Shown: positions 15,261-24,695 of the stretch, piece by piece | Layout of the letters: every line of letters starts with the position of its first letter | Position numbering within the stretch: position 1 is the first letter of the stretch | Source: Lachnospiraceae bacterium | GTDB taxonomy: Bacteria; Bacillota; Clostridia; Lachnospirales; Lachnospiraceae | Length of the DNA stretch: 64,000 bases | Assembly (NCBI GenBank): GCA_910575555.1 | Contig: CAJTFX010000016.1 | Span: forward strand, 52,941 to 116,940 | Direction of reading: 5' to 3' | The notes under the pieces: generated by a model | What the model saw: the letters and a program-made list of their open reading frames with translations, nothing else | What the model was told of the DNA's origin: nothing | Database searches by the model: none | Program-made: the position numbers and the translations under genes

Positions 15261-17123
15261 TTAAAATTCAGCCGGCGGTTTTGCCGAGCTGTAAAGGCTT
15301 TTTTTACGTGCCGGCTTTTTCTCCGGCTCTGCTACTGGAACTGGTTCACTAAGTATCGGTGCAGTAAATATTGTTGCTGGCTGGTAATCCATGATGGATG
15401 CTCTCACAATCTGTCTTGACATGGGATGTTTTGTAAAATCCAGTTTTTCAAGCTTCAAGAGATTGCAGCCTCGTATGACGCAGAGCATTTCTTCGTTTGG
15501 AAGCCGTAGGACCTCATCCGGAGTCAGAAGCCGCCTTCGTCCCTGACCCTCAGTATGACGGTACTGGGGTATGACCTGAGCGACTGCAATGGTTTGCCTC
15601 ACCGTCATAGTAGAATTTACCTGCACGGACATATCTCCGGATCTTGCTGAGATATACTCAGCCGTAACCTCATCCGTACATCCAAGCATCAACTGGATGT
15701 CGCAGTTGCCGATGATTTCGGCCCACAGATTATTTGGATACCGGTTCTGTAACTGACCCAGGCTCTGCACTGCCAGCATCACACGGATGTCTCTGGAACG
15801 CACCACCGAAAGAGAACGGGCAAAATCTGATCCGTCTTCTGCACCACCGATGCGACCCACGTTGTTAAACTCATCCAAGATCAAATTTACGGGCACATCG
15901 CAACGGCCATTTGGCCGGCTGTCTGCATAGCGAGTTAATTTAATAAACATGAACGAAAAAAAGAGCGATGACAGGAATGCCATGGTGGCATCTTGATCGC
16001 TCAGGATAATATAATATGCGCATCTGTGTCTGGCAGGAGAGGTCAGATCAATGTCAGACTGACTTGTAATCCGCTGCACTGCCTGGTTTTGCAGCACTTG
16101 CAGCCGCGTGCCGAGACCTAAAATGATTCCTGATTTTACAGTATCGCTGGACTGGGCAAACAGATTAAAAGGCGCCCTCGCCGGATGGTCAAGGGGAAGC
16201 TTATCGAACATGGCTGTCAGCTGTCGCTCACTGTTCTGAGTCAGAAGCTGGTATACTGCAGTAAGATGTTTCATGTCCGGACTACGGGTTCTATCCTGGT
16301 CTACCAGAAGAATCAGAGCCTTTAAAAGATTGCCCTCGCCGTTATCCCAAAAGTGATCTCCTTTACCAGAACTGGTATTGCCGATAATAACATTGGTCAG
16401 CACTTGTGCCATTAGGGTATCACCGTTTAAGTCTGACATGCAGTTCCACGAATCTCCATGCTCAGGTGTGACGAGATTGTAAATCTTCACCTCGTAGCCT
16501 GCCTGCCGGTACATTTCTGCTGTGTCTGCATACAGTTCGGCTTTACTGTCTGTGATAATCACGGATTCGCCACGCTTTATTGCCTGAAACAGTGAATTCC
16601 GGATGATTGCCCGGGATTTCATGGTGCCCGACGCACCAAATATGGCGATGTGTCGATTGAGTCTGGTATCTTTTGGCATACAGACCGCTTTTCCCTTATA
16701 CTCACCCAGAATCGTTCCTTCAGCCTTATCAACAGAAGACACCTCCAGTACCTCACGCATTTCTTTTTCTTCCATCCATGAGGCGGTTCCGTAAATCCCT
16801 GACTTGCTTTTGGTGAAGCCTCTGGGGTCATAGCTTTTTCCATCAAACTTATCGTGAAGCTTGATGTAAGCAAAAATCCCTCCGCCAAGGATCAGGGTTC
16901 CAAGCATTCCTTTCAGCCCGTCTGGGGTAAACGCCATTGGGAAACAGACCGCAGGATTCCAGCTGACCGGTTTCATGGCGGCCTCGCCTGCAAGCCCGTC
17001 TGCCTGCATCCATGCTGCATAGTTTGTAAACAACTGGCCAAGCATTCCACCAAGATATAAAAACGCTGCGCATCCCAGTATGATGGCCGCCACAATGGCA
17101 GCCGTTCTTTTTTTATCTTTCAA
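15261..17123 (-). CDS. VirD4/TraG-like type IV coupling protein (CD1115-type)
   Basis: A 620-residue inner-membrane ATPase that recruits the relaxase-DNA complex to the secretion channel. Two N-terminal membrane helices (about residues 5-30 and 70-88) precede the nucleotide-binding domain. Its Walker A is the variant GASGTMKS at about 163-170, and its Walker B lies in VNLILDEFNNVGRI. A later QSLGQLQNRYP and RSGDMSVQVNSTM are typical of the TraG family. The TTG at 17123 is the best start: GGAGG lies 7 bases upstream, and it overlaps the preceding gene by 11 bases. The family is the one annotated as VirD4-like, CD1115 family, in Clostridia. Confidence 0.9.
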   Translation of the reverse strand: MKDKKRTAAIVAAIILGCAAFLYLGGMLGQLFTNYAAWMQADGLAGEAAMKPVSWNPAVCFPMAFTPDGLKGMLGTLILGGGIFAYIKLHDKFDGKSYDPRGFTKSKSGIYGTASWMEEKEMREVLEVSSVDKAEGTILGEYKGKAVCMPKDTRLNRHIAIFGASGTMKSRAIIRNSLFQAIKRGESVIITDSKAELYADTAEMYRQAGYEVKIYNLVTPEHGDSWNCMSDLNGDTLMAQVLTNVIIGNTSSGKGDHFWDNGEGNLLKALILLVDQDRTRSPDMKHLTAVYQLLTQNSERQLTAMFDKLPLDHPARAPFNLFAQSSDTVKSGIILGLGTRLQVLQNQAVQRITSQSDIDLTSPARHRCAYYIILSDQDATMAFLSSLFFSFMFIKLTRYADSRPNGRCDVPVNLILDEFNNVGRIGGAEDGSDFARSLSVVRSRDIRVMLAVQSLGQLQNRYPNNLWAEIIGNCDIQLMLGCTDEVTAEYISARSGDMSVQVNSTMTVRQTIAVAQVIPQYRHTEGQGRRRLLTPDEVLRLPNEEMLCVIRGCNLLKLEKLDFTKHPMSRQIVRASIMDYQPATIFTAPILSEPVPVAEPEKKPARKKSLYSSAKPPAEF

Positions 17124-18267
17124 GCAAATTCCTCCTTTCTGGGCAAAGCTCCTCTTCCACCGAGTCCATTCCGATGGTTTTGATGCTGGCAAGCCCGCCC
17201 AAGTATTCCCGGAGGAAGTGCGTCTGATGGGGAAAACATAGAACCTCAAACTGTCCGGTTCGGTTTTCAATTGCTTCCCGAAAACGAATGAGTCTTGCAA
17301 TGTCCCCGTCCAGATGCGATAAGATATTTACGCCGTCCACACAGGCGTCATATTCAAAAAGCCCTCGGTCGTAGGATCTGACCTCAGGCTCAAATAAAAG
17401 TTCAAGGAGCTGCGCTTTCCAGTCTGGTACAGAAAAGAGACGCAGCTGCCGGATGCCATCCCCGTTCATTGGGATAAAATGGATATGGCGGTAAATGGAA
17501 TCGAAACGAAACTCCAACCGCCTGGTTTTGTCTGATTCTAACAGTGTCCGCAGGGCTATCTCTCCAGACCGGCCAAATAGTATCGCTGAGTCTACCTCAG
17601 AAATACCGGCATTCAGTCTTGTAAGCTCGATCAGGCTGTGGAGAGCTTTAAACTCACCCATGCCGCTCCACTTCATTACGGCATCCCTTGTATTATAAAC
17701 AGCATAACAATTGCTGGAAGAAAATATTGCGCCGGCCATACGGGTGAACATCGTCTTGTTCATCTCTGTCTCTCCGACTTTTTTCATATCCTTTGCCAGA
17801 TAAAAACAGGGCTTGTCAGGTATAACCTGCAGCATCTCCCGGTTCTGAAGTCTGGGGAGAAGATAAGGTCTTGCCTCCATACCGGCTTTCATACACATTG
17901 CCGCAGCCTCTGAAACACGATGATTCCTATCCCGGTGCGAGGCATCACCCGGAAAACGATGTTTCCAGAATGAGTCCATATAATATTCATACACACCCGG
18001 ATAAAGCCATTCCAGTATGGGAAGTGCACCCTTATAGAGCCGGATGCTTTTTCCTGCCCCTTTTCCAGATATGGTCAGCAGGCGGCAGGTGATTTCATCA
18101 CAGGAATGATAGTTGCGAATCGTCTGAAGCGTAGTCAGCCTGGAAACGAGAGCCTTATAGACCCGCTCACTCCCAAGCAGGGAAAGGCTATGAAATGGGA
18201 ACTCTCCCGAAAATGAGAGAAGCATGACGAGCTGCCAGACCTGACTGCCCGGGCGAAAATGCACCAT
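17113..18267 (-). CDS. Conserved transfer-operon protein, possibly replication-relaxation-like
   Basis: A 384-residue soluble protein. Residues 8-52 look like a winged helix (VWQLVMLLSFSGEFPFHSLSLLGSERVYKALVSRL), the pattern at the start of the replication-relaxation (Replic_Relax) family. HRDRNHRVSEAAAMCMKAG near 115 also recalls that family. The rest is alpha/beta with HIHFIP and an FEVLCFPHQTHF near the end. No HUH or tyrosine relaxase signature is visible, so it should not be called a relaxase. GGAGG lies 8 bases upstream of the ATG. It lies directly before the coupling-protein gene with an 11-base overlap, so it may act in DNA processing. The function is unproven. Confidence 0.55.
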   Translation of the reverse strand: MVHFRPGSQVWQLVMLLSFSGEFPFHSLSLLGSERVYKALVSRLTTLQTIRNYHSCDEITCRLLTISGKGAGKSIRLYKGALPILEWLYPGVYEYYMDSFWKHRFPGDASHRDRNHRVSEAAAMCMKAGMEARPYLLPRLQNREMLQVIPDKPCFYLAKDMKKVGETEMNKTMFTRMAGAIFSSSNCYAVYNTRDAVMKWSGMGEFKALHSLIELTRLNAGISEVDSAILFGRSGEIALRTLLESDKTRRLEFRFDSIYRHIHFIPMNGDGIRQLRLFSVPDWKAQLLELLFEPEVRSYDRGLFEYDACVDGVNILSHLDGDIARLIRFREAIENRTGQFEVLCFPHQTHFLREYLGGLASIKTIGMDSVEEELCPERRNLLER

Positions 18268-18282
18268 AGCACTCACCTCCGC

Positions 18283-18459
18283 TCATAAGCATTTTCCGAC
18301 AACATGACTGCTCTCTTTGTCGGAATTTCCGGCGTAAATACGTCCCCAAATCGCCGCTATACTGGGCTTTTTGCTCCTTTTGGAATATATGTAATTTTTC
18401 TTGTCCAAAAAAGTTCCGTTTTTACATAGGTTTTTACGGCTCAATTTACCTTTTTTCAT
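18283..18459 (-). CDS. Small basic protein, translationally coupled, unknown
   Basis: A 58-residue Lys/Arg-rich reading frame (KKGKLSRKNLCKNGTFLDKK...). Its ATG overlaps the end of the DUF6100-like gene by 14 bases behind a GAGGGGGTGG stretch, and its stop lies just before the ribosome site of the next gene. This close packing suggests a real coupled gene, but codon use and composition are undistinctive and the family is unknown. It could also be a non-coding spacer. Confidence 0.4.
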   Translation of the reverse strand: MKKGKLSRKNLCKNGTFLDKKNYIYSKRSKKPSIAAIWGRIYAGNSDKESSHVVGKCL

Positions 18460-19117
18460 AGAGTTCCACCCCCTCATCCGGCATTGTGTTTTCCATAGCC
18501 AGCCATATAGGAAATTCTTTCTTCGGCACCACATATACCTCCGTCCGTTCCTCCTGTCCTGCTGTGCTACAGTAATAGTGAGAGCATACCGCCGGACTGT
18601 CGTCCGGCATCACATACATGGCAACAATATCTGAAACCATGTTGATTTCAATGTTATCATGATCCCGCATTTTTCTTTCGGGTCTGGCTCTGTCATATAC
18701 ATGACGGTAAATCAGAACACAATCCTGATACCGCACAGGCGGTCGCTTTTCAAAAAAGGCTCGCATGGCAGGATATAAGAAAGAGCGGATATAATCCGCT
18801 GACCCGCCCGCCTTCTTTGGGAGCAATGCTGGGATGCGAAGGCAAAACCAACGCTCCTCTGTAAAACCAATTTCTACGGGAATACAATCCTTTATACGGT
18901 GCTCCACCTCAAGCTTTGCATTCCGCACGCCGGTATACGCGGGAAGCACCCGCGTCAGAAGCACCAGCCGCTCCGCCGTTTCTTCCAGATTAAGAGAATG
19001 CAGATAAACTTCATAGATACTCCCGTTTTCACAAAACCATTGTACAGAAGCAAGCTGCTCCTGCAATTTCTTATCCAATCTCCCGATCTTATCCAACGTG
19101 TCCAGAAATTTCGTCAT
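18446..19117 (-). CDS. Conserved conjugative-element protein (DUF6100-like)
   Basis: A 223-residue soluble protein. A coiled N-terminus (DTLDKIGRLDKKLQEQLASV) is followed by a compact domain with the striking block VRYQDCVLIYRHVYDRARPERKMRDHDNIEINMV at about 127-160 and a SHYYC motif after PDDSPAV. I associate this arrangement with DUF6100, a family confined to conjugative elements of Clostridia. The acidic/His-rich RDHDNIE recalls RusA-type Holliday-junction resolvases (the DNxxK-type metal sites), so a nuclease-like fold is possible; this is inference. GGAGG lies 9 bases before the ATG. It overlaps the upstream gene by 29 bases. Confidence 0.65.
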   Translation of the reverse strand: MTKFLDTLDKIGRLDKKLQEQLASVQWFCENGSIYEVYLHSLNLEETAERLVLLTRVLPAYTGVRNAKLEVEHRIKDCIPVEIGFTEERWFCLRIPALLPKKAGGSADYIRSFLYPAMRAFFEKRPPVRYQDCVLIYRHVYDRARPERKMRDHDNIEINMVSDIVAMYVMPDDSPAVCSHYYCSTAGQEERTEVYVVPKKEFPIWLAMENTMPDEGVELYEKR

Positions 19118-19640
19118 CGCTCACTGCCTCCTCTGAATAGAAAGTAACCCCCGGCTCCTCGTCCCCCTGAAAGTCCACTGTAGCAAACAGGCAGGGAGCG
19201 TGAGGAAGCCGCATCCCATATGCCATAGAAATACGGGGAAGAACGATAATATACTTCAAATCCTCCTGAGGCTGGAGCAGTTTCAAAAGGTTCTGCTCAC
19301 CTTCGTATAACACCACGATTTCGTAACCGGTATTCTCCTTTAAGAAAAAAAGCTGAGATGGATAAACCGCCGGATAATGTGCCATCGGGTCTACATAATC
19401 AATGAATTTCAAAAGAACCCATACGGCAAGAATCGTTCTCTGATCCGGTTTATCCATTGCATCCAGCCCAATATAATAGCCGCTCGACACATCCGCAATC
19501 CGCATCTGCTTCTTCAGGTTCCGCAGGATTTTATCTGCGGTCTGGGCTGGCTTTTGCAGCATTCGTGTAATCTGAGTTTTCGGCAAGGCTCCGTACTGTG
19601 AGAGCCATTTTACAACATACTGCTCATCTTGCAGCAACAT
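19089..19640 (-). CDS. Winged-helix conjugative-element protein (DUF5697-like)
   Basis: A 183-residue protein. Residues 5-55 form a winged helix (EQYVVKWLSQYGALPKTQITRML then ADKILRNLKKQMRIADVSSGYYIGL). An alpha/beta domain follows, with IILAVWVLLKFID-like and YEIVVLYEGEQNLLKLL segments. I recall this combination as DUF5697. It may be a DNA-binding partner of the neighbouring DUF6100-like protein, with which it overlaps by 29 bases. The start at 19640 has GGAGG 8 bases upstream, while the GTG at 19649 overlaps it. Confidence 0.6.
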   Translation of the reverse strand: MLLQDEQYVVKWLSQYGALPKTQITRMLQKPAQTADKILRNLKKQMRIADVSSGYYIGLDAMDKPDQRTILAVWVLLKFIDYVDPMAHYPAVYPSQLFFLKENTGYEIVVLYEGEQNLLKLLQPQEDLKYIIVLPRISMAYGMRLPHAPCLFATVDFQGDEEPGVTFYSEEAVSDDEISGHVG

Positions 19641-19685
19641 AGGCAACACCTCCTTTTTGTGAGTATTTTCCTTAAAATGCGTATT

Positions 19686-22232
19686 CTACGCAGAATGCGT
19701 TTGCTCCTGCTGGCGTTCCTTTAGCAACGCTTCCAACTCAGCCCGGTCAGTCGTAATCATTTCCTGCTCCTCTTTGGAAGCTTTGATTACAACAGGAACT
19801 TTGTTATTGTTGGAGCAGACCAGCGCTTCACCCCGTTCAAACCGGGTAACAGAACGGATCTCTGTTTTTGTCAGCTTCAGCACTTCCTGCACATACTTGG
19901 CCTCATCCGGCTCCAGATTCAAAATAATCTTGTTCTTACTGTTATTGATGATTGCACGTCCATACTTGCCGTCCTCAAGCCCAAAGAAGTCAGATAAATC
20001 CTGTGTCGCAGAGACGGCTGCTCCTCCGAACCCTCTTATGGTTTTAAAGATGGTCAGACAGAACTCTGCCGCCATCCGATTGGAACTGGCGCCAATCAGC
20101 TGCCATATTTCATCAATCATTATGGCTTTCTTTTTGGTACGGTCTGCCTTGACCGTATCCCAGACGTAATCCAATGCAATAAACATCCCGACCGGAAGTA
20201 ATTTGCCTTTCAATTCTGAAAGGTCAAGCACGATATACTTATTACTGAGATCCACGTTTGTCTGCTGGTTGAAACTCTGGGCTGAGCCTGTCACGAATCG
20301 GCTGATGATAATGGCAATGCGCTTTGTCATCGGGTTCTCCAACAGTTCCTTGTGAAGATCCCCGATAATCGGCATTTTCTTCATCTTTGGCGGAGATACG
20401 CTGCGATCTATATACAGTGAATCATTGTCATGAGTAATGCCGAACTTCGCATAGGTCTGAATCAAAGCCTCGTCCAGCATCTGCTCCTCCTCATTGGACA
20501 TATCCGGTATCAAGAGTGAGAAGAAAGTCATCAGCTGCTGAATCTTACGAGCCAGCATAGAATCCATTTCGCTGTAATCAATCTCATCTATCAATTCCAT
20601 CTCCGGGGAGATGGTATGCCGGATCTCCATGATATTGATACAGTGCGGAGAACCAGGGGCGATCTTAATGAACTCGCCGCCAATTTTCTTGCAGGCCCTG
20701 CGGAATTCATGCCCCTTGATTGGAGCCAGGATAAAACACTGGATTCCTCTCATTCTCATGCGGAGCGCCAGAAGCTGCATGGTAAAGGTCTTGCCTGCGC
20801 CGCTGGTACCTAAGAGGTTCAGGTTGGCGTTCTTGTTTTTCTTCGTATTAAACAGATCCACGATACACAGTGAATTATTGTGCCGGTTGATACCGAGCAA
20901 CACACCCGTATCGTCCGACATTTCAAAAGAAGTAAACATATAAGCAGATGCGGCGCCGCTGGTCAGCACATTCCGTCCCGACTTCTTTTCCAGTGATGGT
21001 TCAATCTTCAAAAACGGCATCACGGAGCGAAGTGCCGCTTCCTGCTGAAATCTACAATCACTTACGTACATATCCATGGATTTTAACATATCCACGATCT
21101 GCTGCTTACGCCACATCAGTTCCTCATAGCCTTTGGCGGAAACTGTGATGAACACAGACATATAGAACAGATCCTCATTGTTATTGGCAATTCCGTTCTT
21201 GATAAAGTAGCCTGCCTGTATGGAATTGGTCAATTCCTCATAGTCGGTACTGGTATCCTGCATACTTTTCAGCTTTGTTCTGTTAAGTCGGATGCGCTGT
21301 GCCACCTTGTCAATGGTCTTGCTTCGGTTCTCACGCCTCAGCTGTATATCTATGTCAATCCCGTCCCCGGCATTGATAAGGGCCGACATCCATCCTGCCC
21401 GCACCATACCCGGATAACCATTCCCTTTTATGAACAAGAAGGAATAATAAAGCCCATCCATCACGACATAGTTATAGTGGGTCAAGTCAATTCCACGCGG
21501 CGACAGAAAGTGCGCCATGCGAATCTGCGGGATAGGATCCACGCCAATGACCTTGTCTTTCGCCGCCATCGTATCCACGACCACACGGTTCACACGGGAC
21601 GAAAACGGCTCATCCACACAGGACCGGCGGTTAAAAAACATATATAAAATCTCCGCAGTTGCCTCATCCGGGTCTTTCTGTTGGAGAATCGTATTCCCGC
21701 ACTGCAGGAAATAAGCGCGGGCATTCTGCTCCGCTGTCTGCATCATGCCATAAATCTGGGAAAAATCATCCCCATCCCCACGACGAATCTCTTCATACTG
21801 GAAAATCAAAAAGAAGCGCCTTGTAAGCGCCTCTCTACTTCCCACATCCTTAATCAGGCGGATATAGCCGTCTCCAAGATGTCGGCATTCTTCACTTTCC
21901 TCTATTTCCAGTTCTTCATGGATCATGGCAATGTGTTTATCTGAGTCTGCCTTTCTTGTCATACTCTTAAACTGAAGCCGCATAGGAGAAATTTTCAACC
22001 AGCTGGCAAAAGACGATATGATATTAAATTGTTCTTCTCCGGAACGCAGCATAAAGTTAATCGGCTCAATTTCAAGAATCCGAATATATCTCCCATCGGT
22101 CGTTTCAATAATACCGTGCTGGAGACTTTTAACTGGAATGAAGTCCTGAACGAACTCCAGCTTTTCCGGTTTTTTTGCCTTTTTTCTTTGCTTTGCCACC
22201 TTTTTTCTTTTTTCGGAGCTGTTTTGGATCAT
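19686..22232 (-). CDS. VirB4-like conjugation ATPase
   Basis: An 848-residue cytoplasmic ATPase that powers the mating channel. A Lys-rich start precedes the conserved N-terminal domain (FVQDFIPVKSLQHGIIETTDGRYIRILEIEPINF). Walker A GTSGAGKT is at about 475-482 and Walker B AIMIDEIW at about 703-710, with SATQDLSDF after it, all typical of VirB4/TrbE. It is encoded between the PrgI-like membrane protein and the DUF5697-like gene. The start is uncertain: the ATG at 22232 has only a weak GGGTGGG and overlaps the PrgI-like gene by about 100 bases, whereas the GTG at about 22193 would shorten the overlap. Confidence 0.9.
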   Translation of the reverse strand: MIQNSSEKRKKVAKQRKKAKKPEKLEFVQDFIPVKSLQHGIIETTDGRYIRILEIEPINFMLRSGEEQFNIISSFASWLKISPMRLQFKSMTRKADSDKHIAMIHEELEIEESEECRHLGDGYIRLIKDVGSREALTRRFFLIFQYEEIRRGDGDDFSQIYGMMQTAEQNARAYFLQCGNTILQQKDPDEATAEILYMFFNRRSCVDEPFSSRVNRVVVDTMAAKDKVIGVDPIPQIRMAHFLSPRGIDLTHYNYVVMDGLYYSFLFIKGNGYPGMVRAGWMSALINAGDGIDIDIQLRRENRSKTIDKVAQRIRLNRTKLKSMQDTSTDYEELTNSIQAGYFIKNGIANNNEDLFYMSVFITVSAKGYEELMWRKQQIVDMLKSMDMYVSDCRFQQEAALRSVMPFLKIEPSLEKKSGRNVLTSGAASAYMFTSFEMSDDTGVLLGINRHNNSLCIVDLFNTKKNKNANLNLLGTSGAGKTFTMQLLALRMRMRGIQCFILAPIKGHEFRRACKKIGGEFIKIAPGSPHCINIMEIRHTISPEMELIDEIDYSEMDSMLARKIQQLMTFFSLLIPDMSNEEEQMLDEALIQTYAKFGITHDNDSLYIDRSVSPPKMKKMPIIGDLHKELLENPMTKRIAIIISRFVTGSAQSFNQQTNVDLSNKYIVLDLSELKGKLLPVGMFIALDYVWDTVKADRTKKKAIMIDEIWQLIGASSNRMAAEFCLTIFKTIRGFGGAAVSATQDLSDFFGLEDGKYGRAIINNSKNKIILNLEPDEAKYVQEVLKLTKTEIRSVTRFERGEALVCSNNNKVPVVIKASKEEQEMITTDRAELEALLKERQQEQTHSA

Positions 22233-22551
22233 ATCTGTATCCCACCCTTCTGTAATGTAGTTTTCTCCTGCTCGCAAAATATCGGATGATGTGTCCGATA
22301 TACTGAAACAGCGAATCGCCGTCAATCCCCATCATGGAAAGAACCGCAAGAGGTAAAAGTGTAAGAGTCATGACAACAATGCGAATCGTTCCGGACATGG
22401 GAATCAGCACCAGTTCCGGATATCCCAAAATAATTAACAATATCCCTGTTTCTACTGCATTTCTCGGCTCCAGCATTCCGCCAAAAATCTTGCCGGAATC
22501 TGTGTAATTTGCCGGTATAGCATAAATATTACTGTACTCTTTTTCATCCAA
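22129..22551 (-). CDS. PrgI-family conjugation membrane protein
   Basis: A 140-residue protein (VirB3-like position). The N-terminus IYAIPANYTDSGKIFGGMLEPRN is characteristic of PrgI-type proteins. Two membrane helices follow (GILLIILGYPELVLIPMSG and VVMTLTLLPLAVLSMMG), then a very basic C-terminal tail of Lys/Gly repeats. It starts at TTG (22549-22551) behind AGGTGAG, six bases after the preceding gene. It forms part of the membrane channel with the VirB6-like protein. The basic tail is encoded in the region that also encodes the Lys-rich start of VirB4 in another frame. Confidence 0.8.
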   Translation of the reverse strand: MDEKEYSNIYAIPANYTDSGKIFGGMLEPRNAVETGILLIILGYPELVLIPMSGTIRIVVMTLTLLPLAVLSMMGIDGDSLFQYIGHIIRYFASRRKLHYRRVGYRYDPKQLRKKKKGGKAKKKGKKTGKAGVRSGLHSS

Positions 22552-22557
22552 GATTTC

Positions 22558-24585
22558 TCACCTGCCTATCCTGTAAATTGTAGCTGTTGTCTTGTATCTG
22601 CCCAAACGTAATGCTTCATTATGATCCGGCACAAAAATATCCACACGATGGATATCATTCTCAATGCCGGAACCACCGCGATCTTCTACGGTATACATGG
22701 TTCCGTTTATCATAATCTGCGTGCCAAACGGATAATGGCTTGACATTGCAACCATGCCGCGAGCCACCTTTTTACCACTGGCAGTAATCCCGTCTGCGTT
22801 GCTTCCGCAGCATTTTGCACATGCACAGTAATGGGTAACATCTACTTCTAAAGTAGAAATCGGCGTTCCTGAAACCTCACCGGATACCGGCGCATCAAAA
22901 TCCACATTAACAGGCCGGCGTAAAGAAAGCGATGATTCGTAACTGGGCGTATTCAGGATTACACCCTGTCCGCCGGAAGAATGCACCCACATCCGTTCTC
23001 CGCTCTCACCGTACCCGGCAAAAATCAGTACATGGTTCCATCCGTTTCCACCAGATTCTGCTAAAAATCCTAAATCACCGGGAAGCAGCTCACTTGCTGA
23101 TACCCCAACGGTATTTGGATACTGTCCGGACGTACCTGCTCCGATATCTACACCCACAGCTGTATTAAATACCCATGTGCTGAAGCCTGAACAATCAAGC
23201 CCATACGGGCGTATTGTGCCTGTTGTAGAAGACCCTGCGGCTGTTACCAGCCTTGGCGTATTCCATTCATCGTTCCAACCAGGTGCCGACTTCCCACCCC
23301 AAAAATATGGAACCTTGCCCACAAGGGACAGGGCGGTGCTGAGGATATGCTTTCTTGTCGCATTACAATTCTGTCGGTTCACAAAAGCAATCAGCTCGGC
23401 ATCCGTCAGAGGAACCGTCTGTCCACTGCCTACAGAACCATACAGCGTCCGTTTTAACGCATTCGCCATGTTCTGAATTACCTCGCCATAAGTGAGGTTA
23501 AACTGATCATATTTTGCATTCAGGTCAATGCCAAACGCTTTGGAAATCACTGTATTGTCAAACGGATGAATGGTACACTCCAGATATTTGATAATCTCAG
23601 TACCAGGGCTCAGGGTTTCCTGCCCGTTTGCCACATAATAACTTGCTGTGGTTGTGCCTGTAATCTTCCCACCGGAATAAACAGGGACATCCACCGCTAC
23701 CTCTTTATAGGCATCCACCGTGACAGCCGTATCACTGCTATGTGCTTCATCCGGGAGATAGTAAGTTTTTGATGCTGTCTCATACCGGTATTGGGGTGTG
23801 CCGTTAATCGTACCTGTCTGCACCTTGTTTGTAATCACAGTGAGCGTTACTGATTTATAGGTGTAATAGGAAACAGGAATGGTTATCTCTTTTTCCTTTT
23901 CTTCTGCTGTAACGGAAAACATATCTCCAGCACAGCCTCTGAGCTTTGATACCATATCGTCCTTGCCAGTGTTTTGCTGTTGCATGGACGCTGAATAAGC
24001 CGCCAGTATGTAACAGACATCATATCCGGCGGAACTCTGTGCATAATTGACCAACGCATCCATAGAAAGATCGTAATCATATCCACCGTCTGTAATCAAC
24101 TTATCCGCATAGGCAAGCGATTGGTTATATCCTTCATCTACCACATCGGAAACGGCACCTGACATCTCCGTATAGGCTGACATCAGAGTTGCGCCTTCCG
24201 CCGGCTGCGTACCATCCAGCCCAAAAATACTGTTTGATACAATCGTCGGCAAGGAAACAATCATGGTAATCAGGAACAACAGAAACAAACAGATACATAT
24301 CAGTATCTTGAAAAGAGTATGGCGCATTGCCCATGCCGCAGACAGGATAGCGCCCCACGGACCACCAGCCGCAGTACCGGCAGCGATTTCTGCAGCTGCC
24401 TTTCCGCCCTCCACACTGGCTTTTACAGTAGCAGCGGCCGCATTAGCTGTAGCCTCTGCACCCTTTACTGCCGTTTGCTTTGCTGCTTCCTGTCCTGCCT
24501 GCTTCGCCGCTTTTGCCATTTGTCCGGCGGCCTGTCCATAATTATCAGAGCCATCACCGATTTGCTGTTTCTCTGGCTCAGCCAT
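22558..24585 (-). CDS. Membrane-anchored bifunctional cell-wall hydrolase (NlpC/P60 plus 3D domain, CD1108-like)
   Basis: A 675-residue VirB1-like peptidoglycan-opening protein. An Ala-rich helical N-terminus (about 20-75) precedes one membrane helix (about 93-117), then an extracellular spacer with many Tyr/Thr strands. An NlpC/P60 peptidase follows, with the catalytic Cys in DCSGF (about 464) and the His in WNHVLIF (about 518). A C-terminal 3D domain (about 585-675) includes GITASGKKVARGMVAMSS and RVDIFVPDH; this domain type is linked to lytic-transglycosylase-like activity. Such proteins are annotated as CD1108 family in Clostridia. GGAGG lies 8 bases before the ATG. A terminator hairpin and a second stem precede it. 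Confidence 0.88.
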   Translation of the reverse strand: MAEPEKQQIGDGSDNYGQAAGQMAKAAKQAGQEAAKQTAVKGAEATANAAAATVKASVEGGKAAAEIAAGTAAGGPWGAILSAAWAMRHTLFKILICICLFLLFLITMIVSLPTIVSNSIFGLDGTQPAEGATLMSAYTEMSGAVSDVVDEGYNQSLAYADKLITDGGYDYDLSMDALVNYAQSSAGYDVCYILAAYSASMQQQNTGKDDMVSKLRGCAGDMFSVTAEEKEKEITIPVSYYTYKSVTLTVITNKVQTGTINGTPQYRYETASKTYYLPDEAHSSDTAVTVDAYKEVAVDVPVYSGGKITGTTTASYYVANGQETLSPGTEIIKYLECTIHPFDNTVISKAFGIDLNAKYDQFNLTYGEVIQNMANALKRTLYGSVGSGQTVPLTDAELIAFVNRQNCNATRKHILSTALSLVGKVPYFWGGKSAPGWNDEWNTPRLVTAAGSSTTGTIRPYGLDCSGFSTWVFNTAVGVDIGAGTSGQYPNTVGVSASELLPGDLGFLAESGGNGWNHVLIFAGYGESGERMWVHSSGGQGVILNTPSYESSLSLRRPVNVDFDAPVSGEVSGTPISTLEVDVTHYCACAKCCGSNADGITASGKKVARGMVAMSSHYPFGTQIMINGTMYTVEDRGGSGIENDIHRVDIFVPDHNEALRLGRYKTTATIYRIGR

Positions 24586-24607
24586 GCAATCCACCTCCTT
24601 ATATCAA

Positions 24608-24683
24608 GCTGCTGCAAGAGCAGCGTTATTTCAACATGAAAAATGCAAAACAGCCGAACCAGTATCTTTCTCTGATTCGGCTG
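24608..24683 (-). terminator. Intrinsic terminator plus second hairpin before the cell-wall hydrolase gene
   Basis: Minus strand: CAGCCGAA (24676-24683) pairs with TTCGGCTG (24651-24658), followed by TTTTGCATTTTT. A second stem GCTGCT/AGCAGC (24608-24624) lies just before the ribosome site. No promoter is evident between the VirB6-like gene and the hydrolase gene, so the hairpins act inside the operon. Confidence 0.65.
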
Positions 24684-24695
24684 CCTGCACTTATT

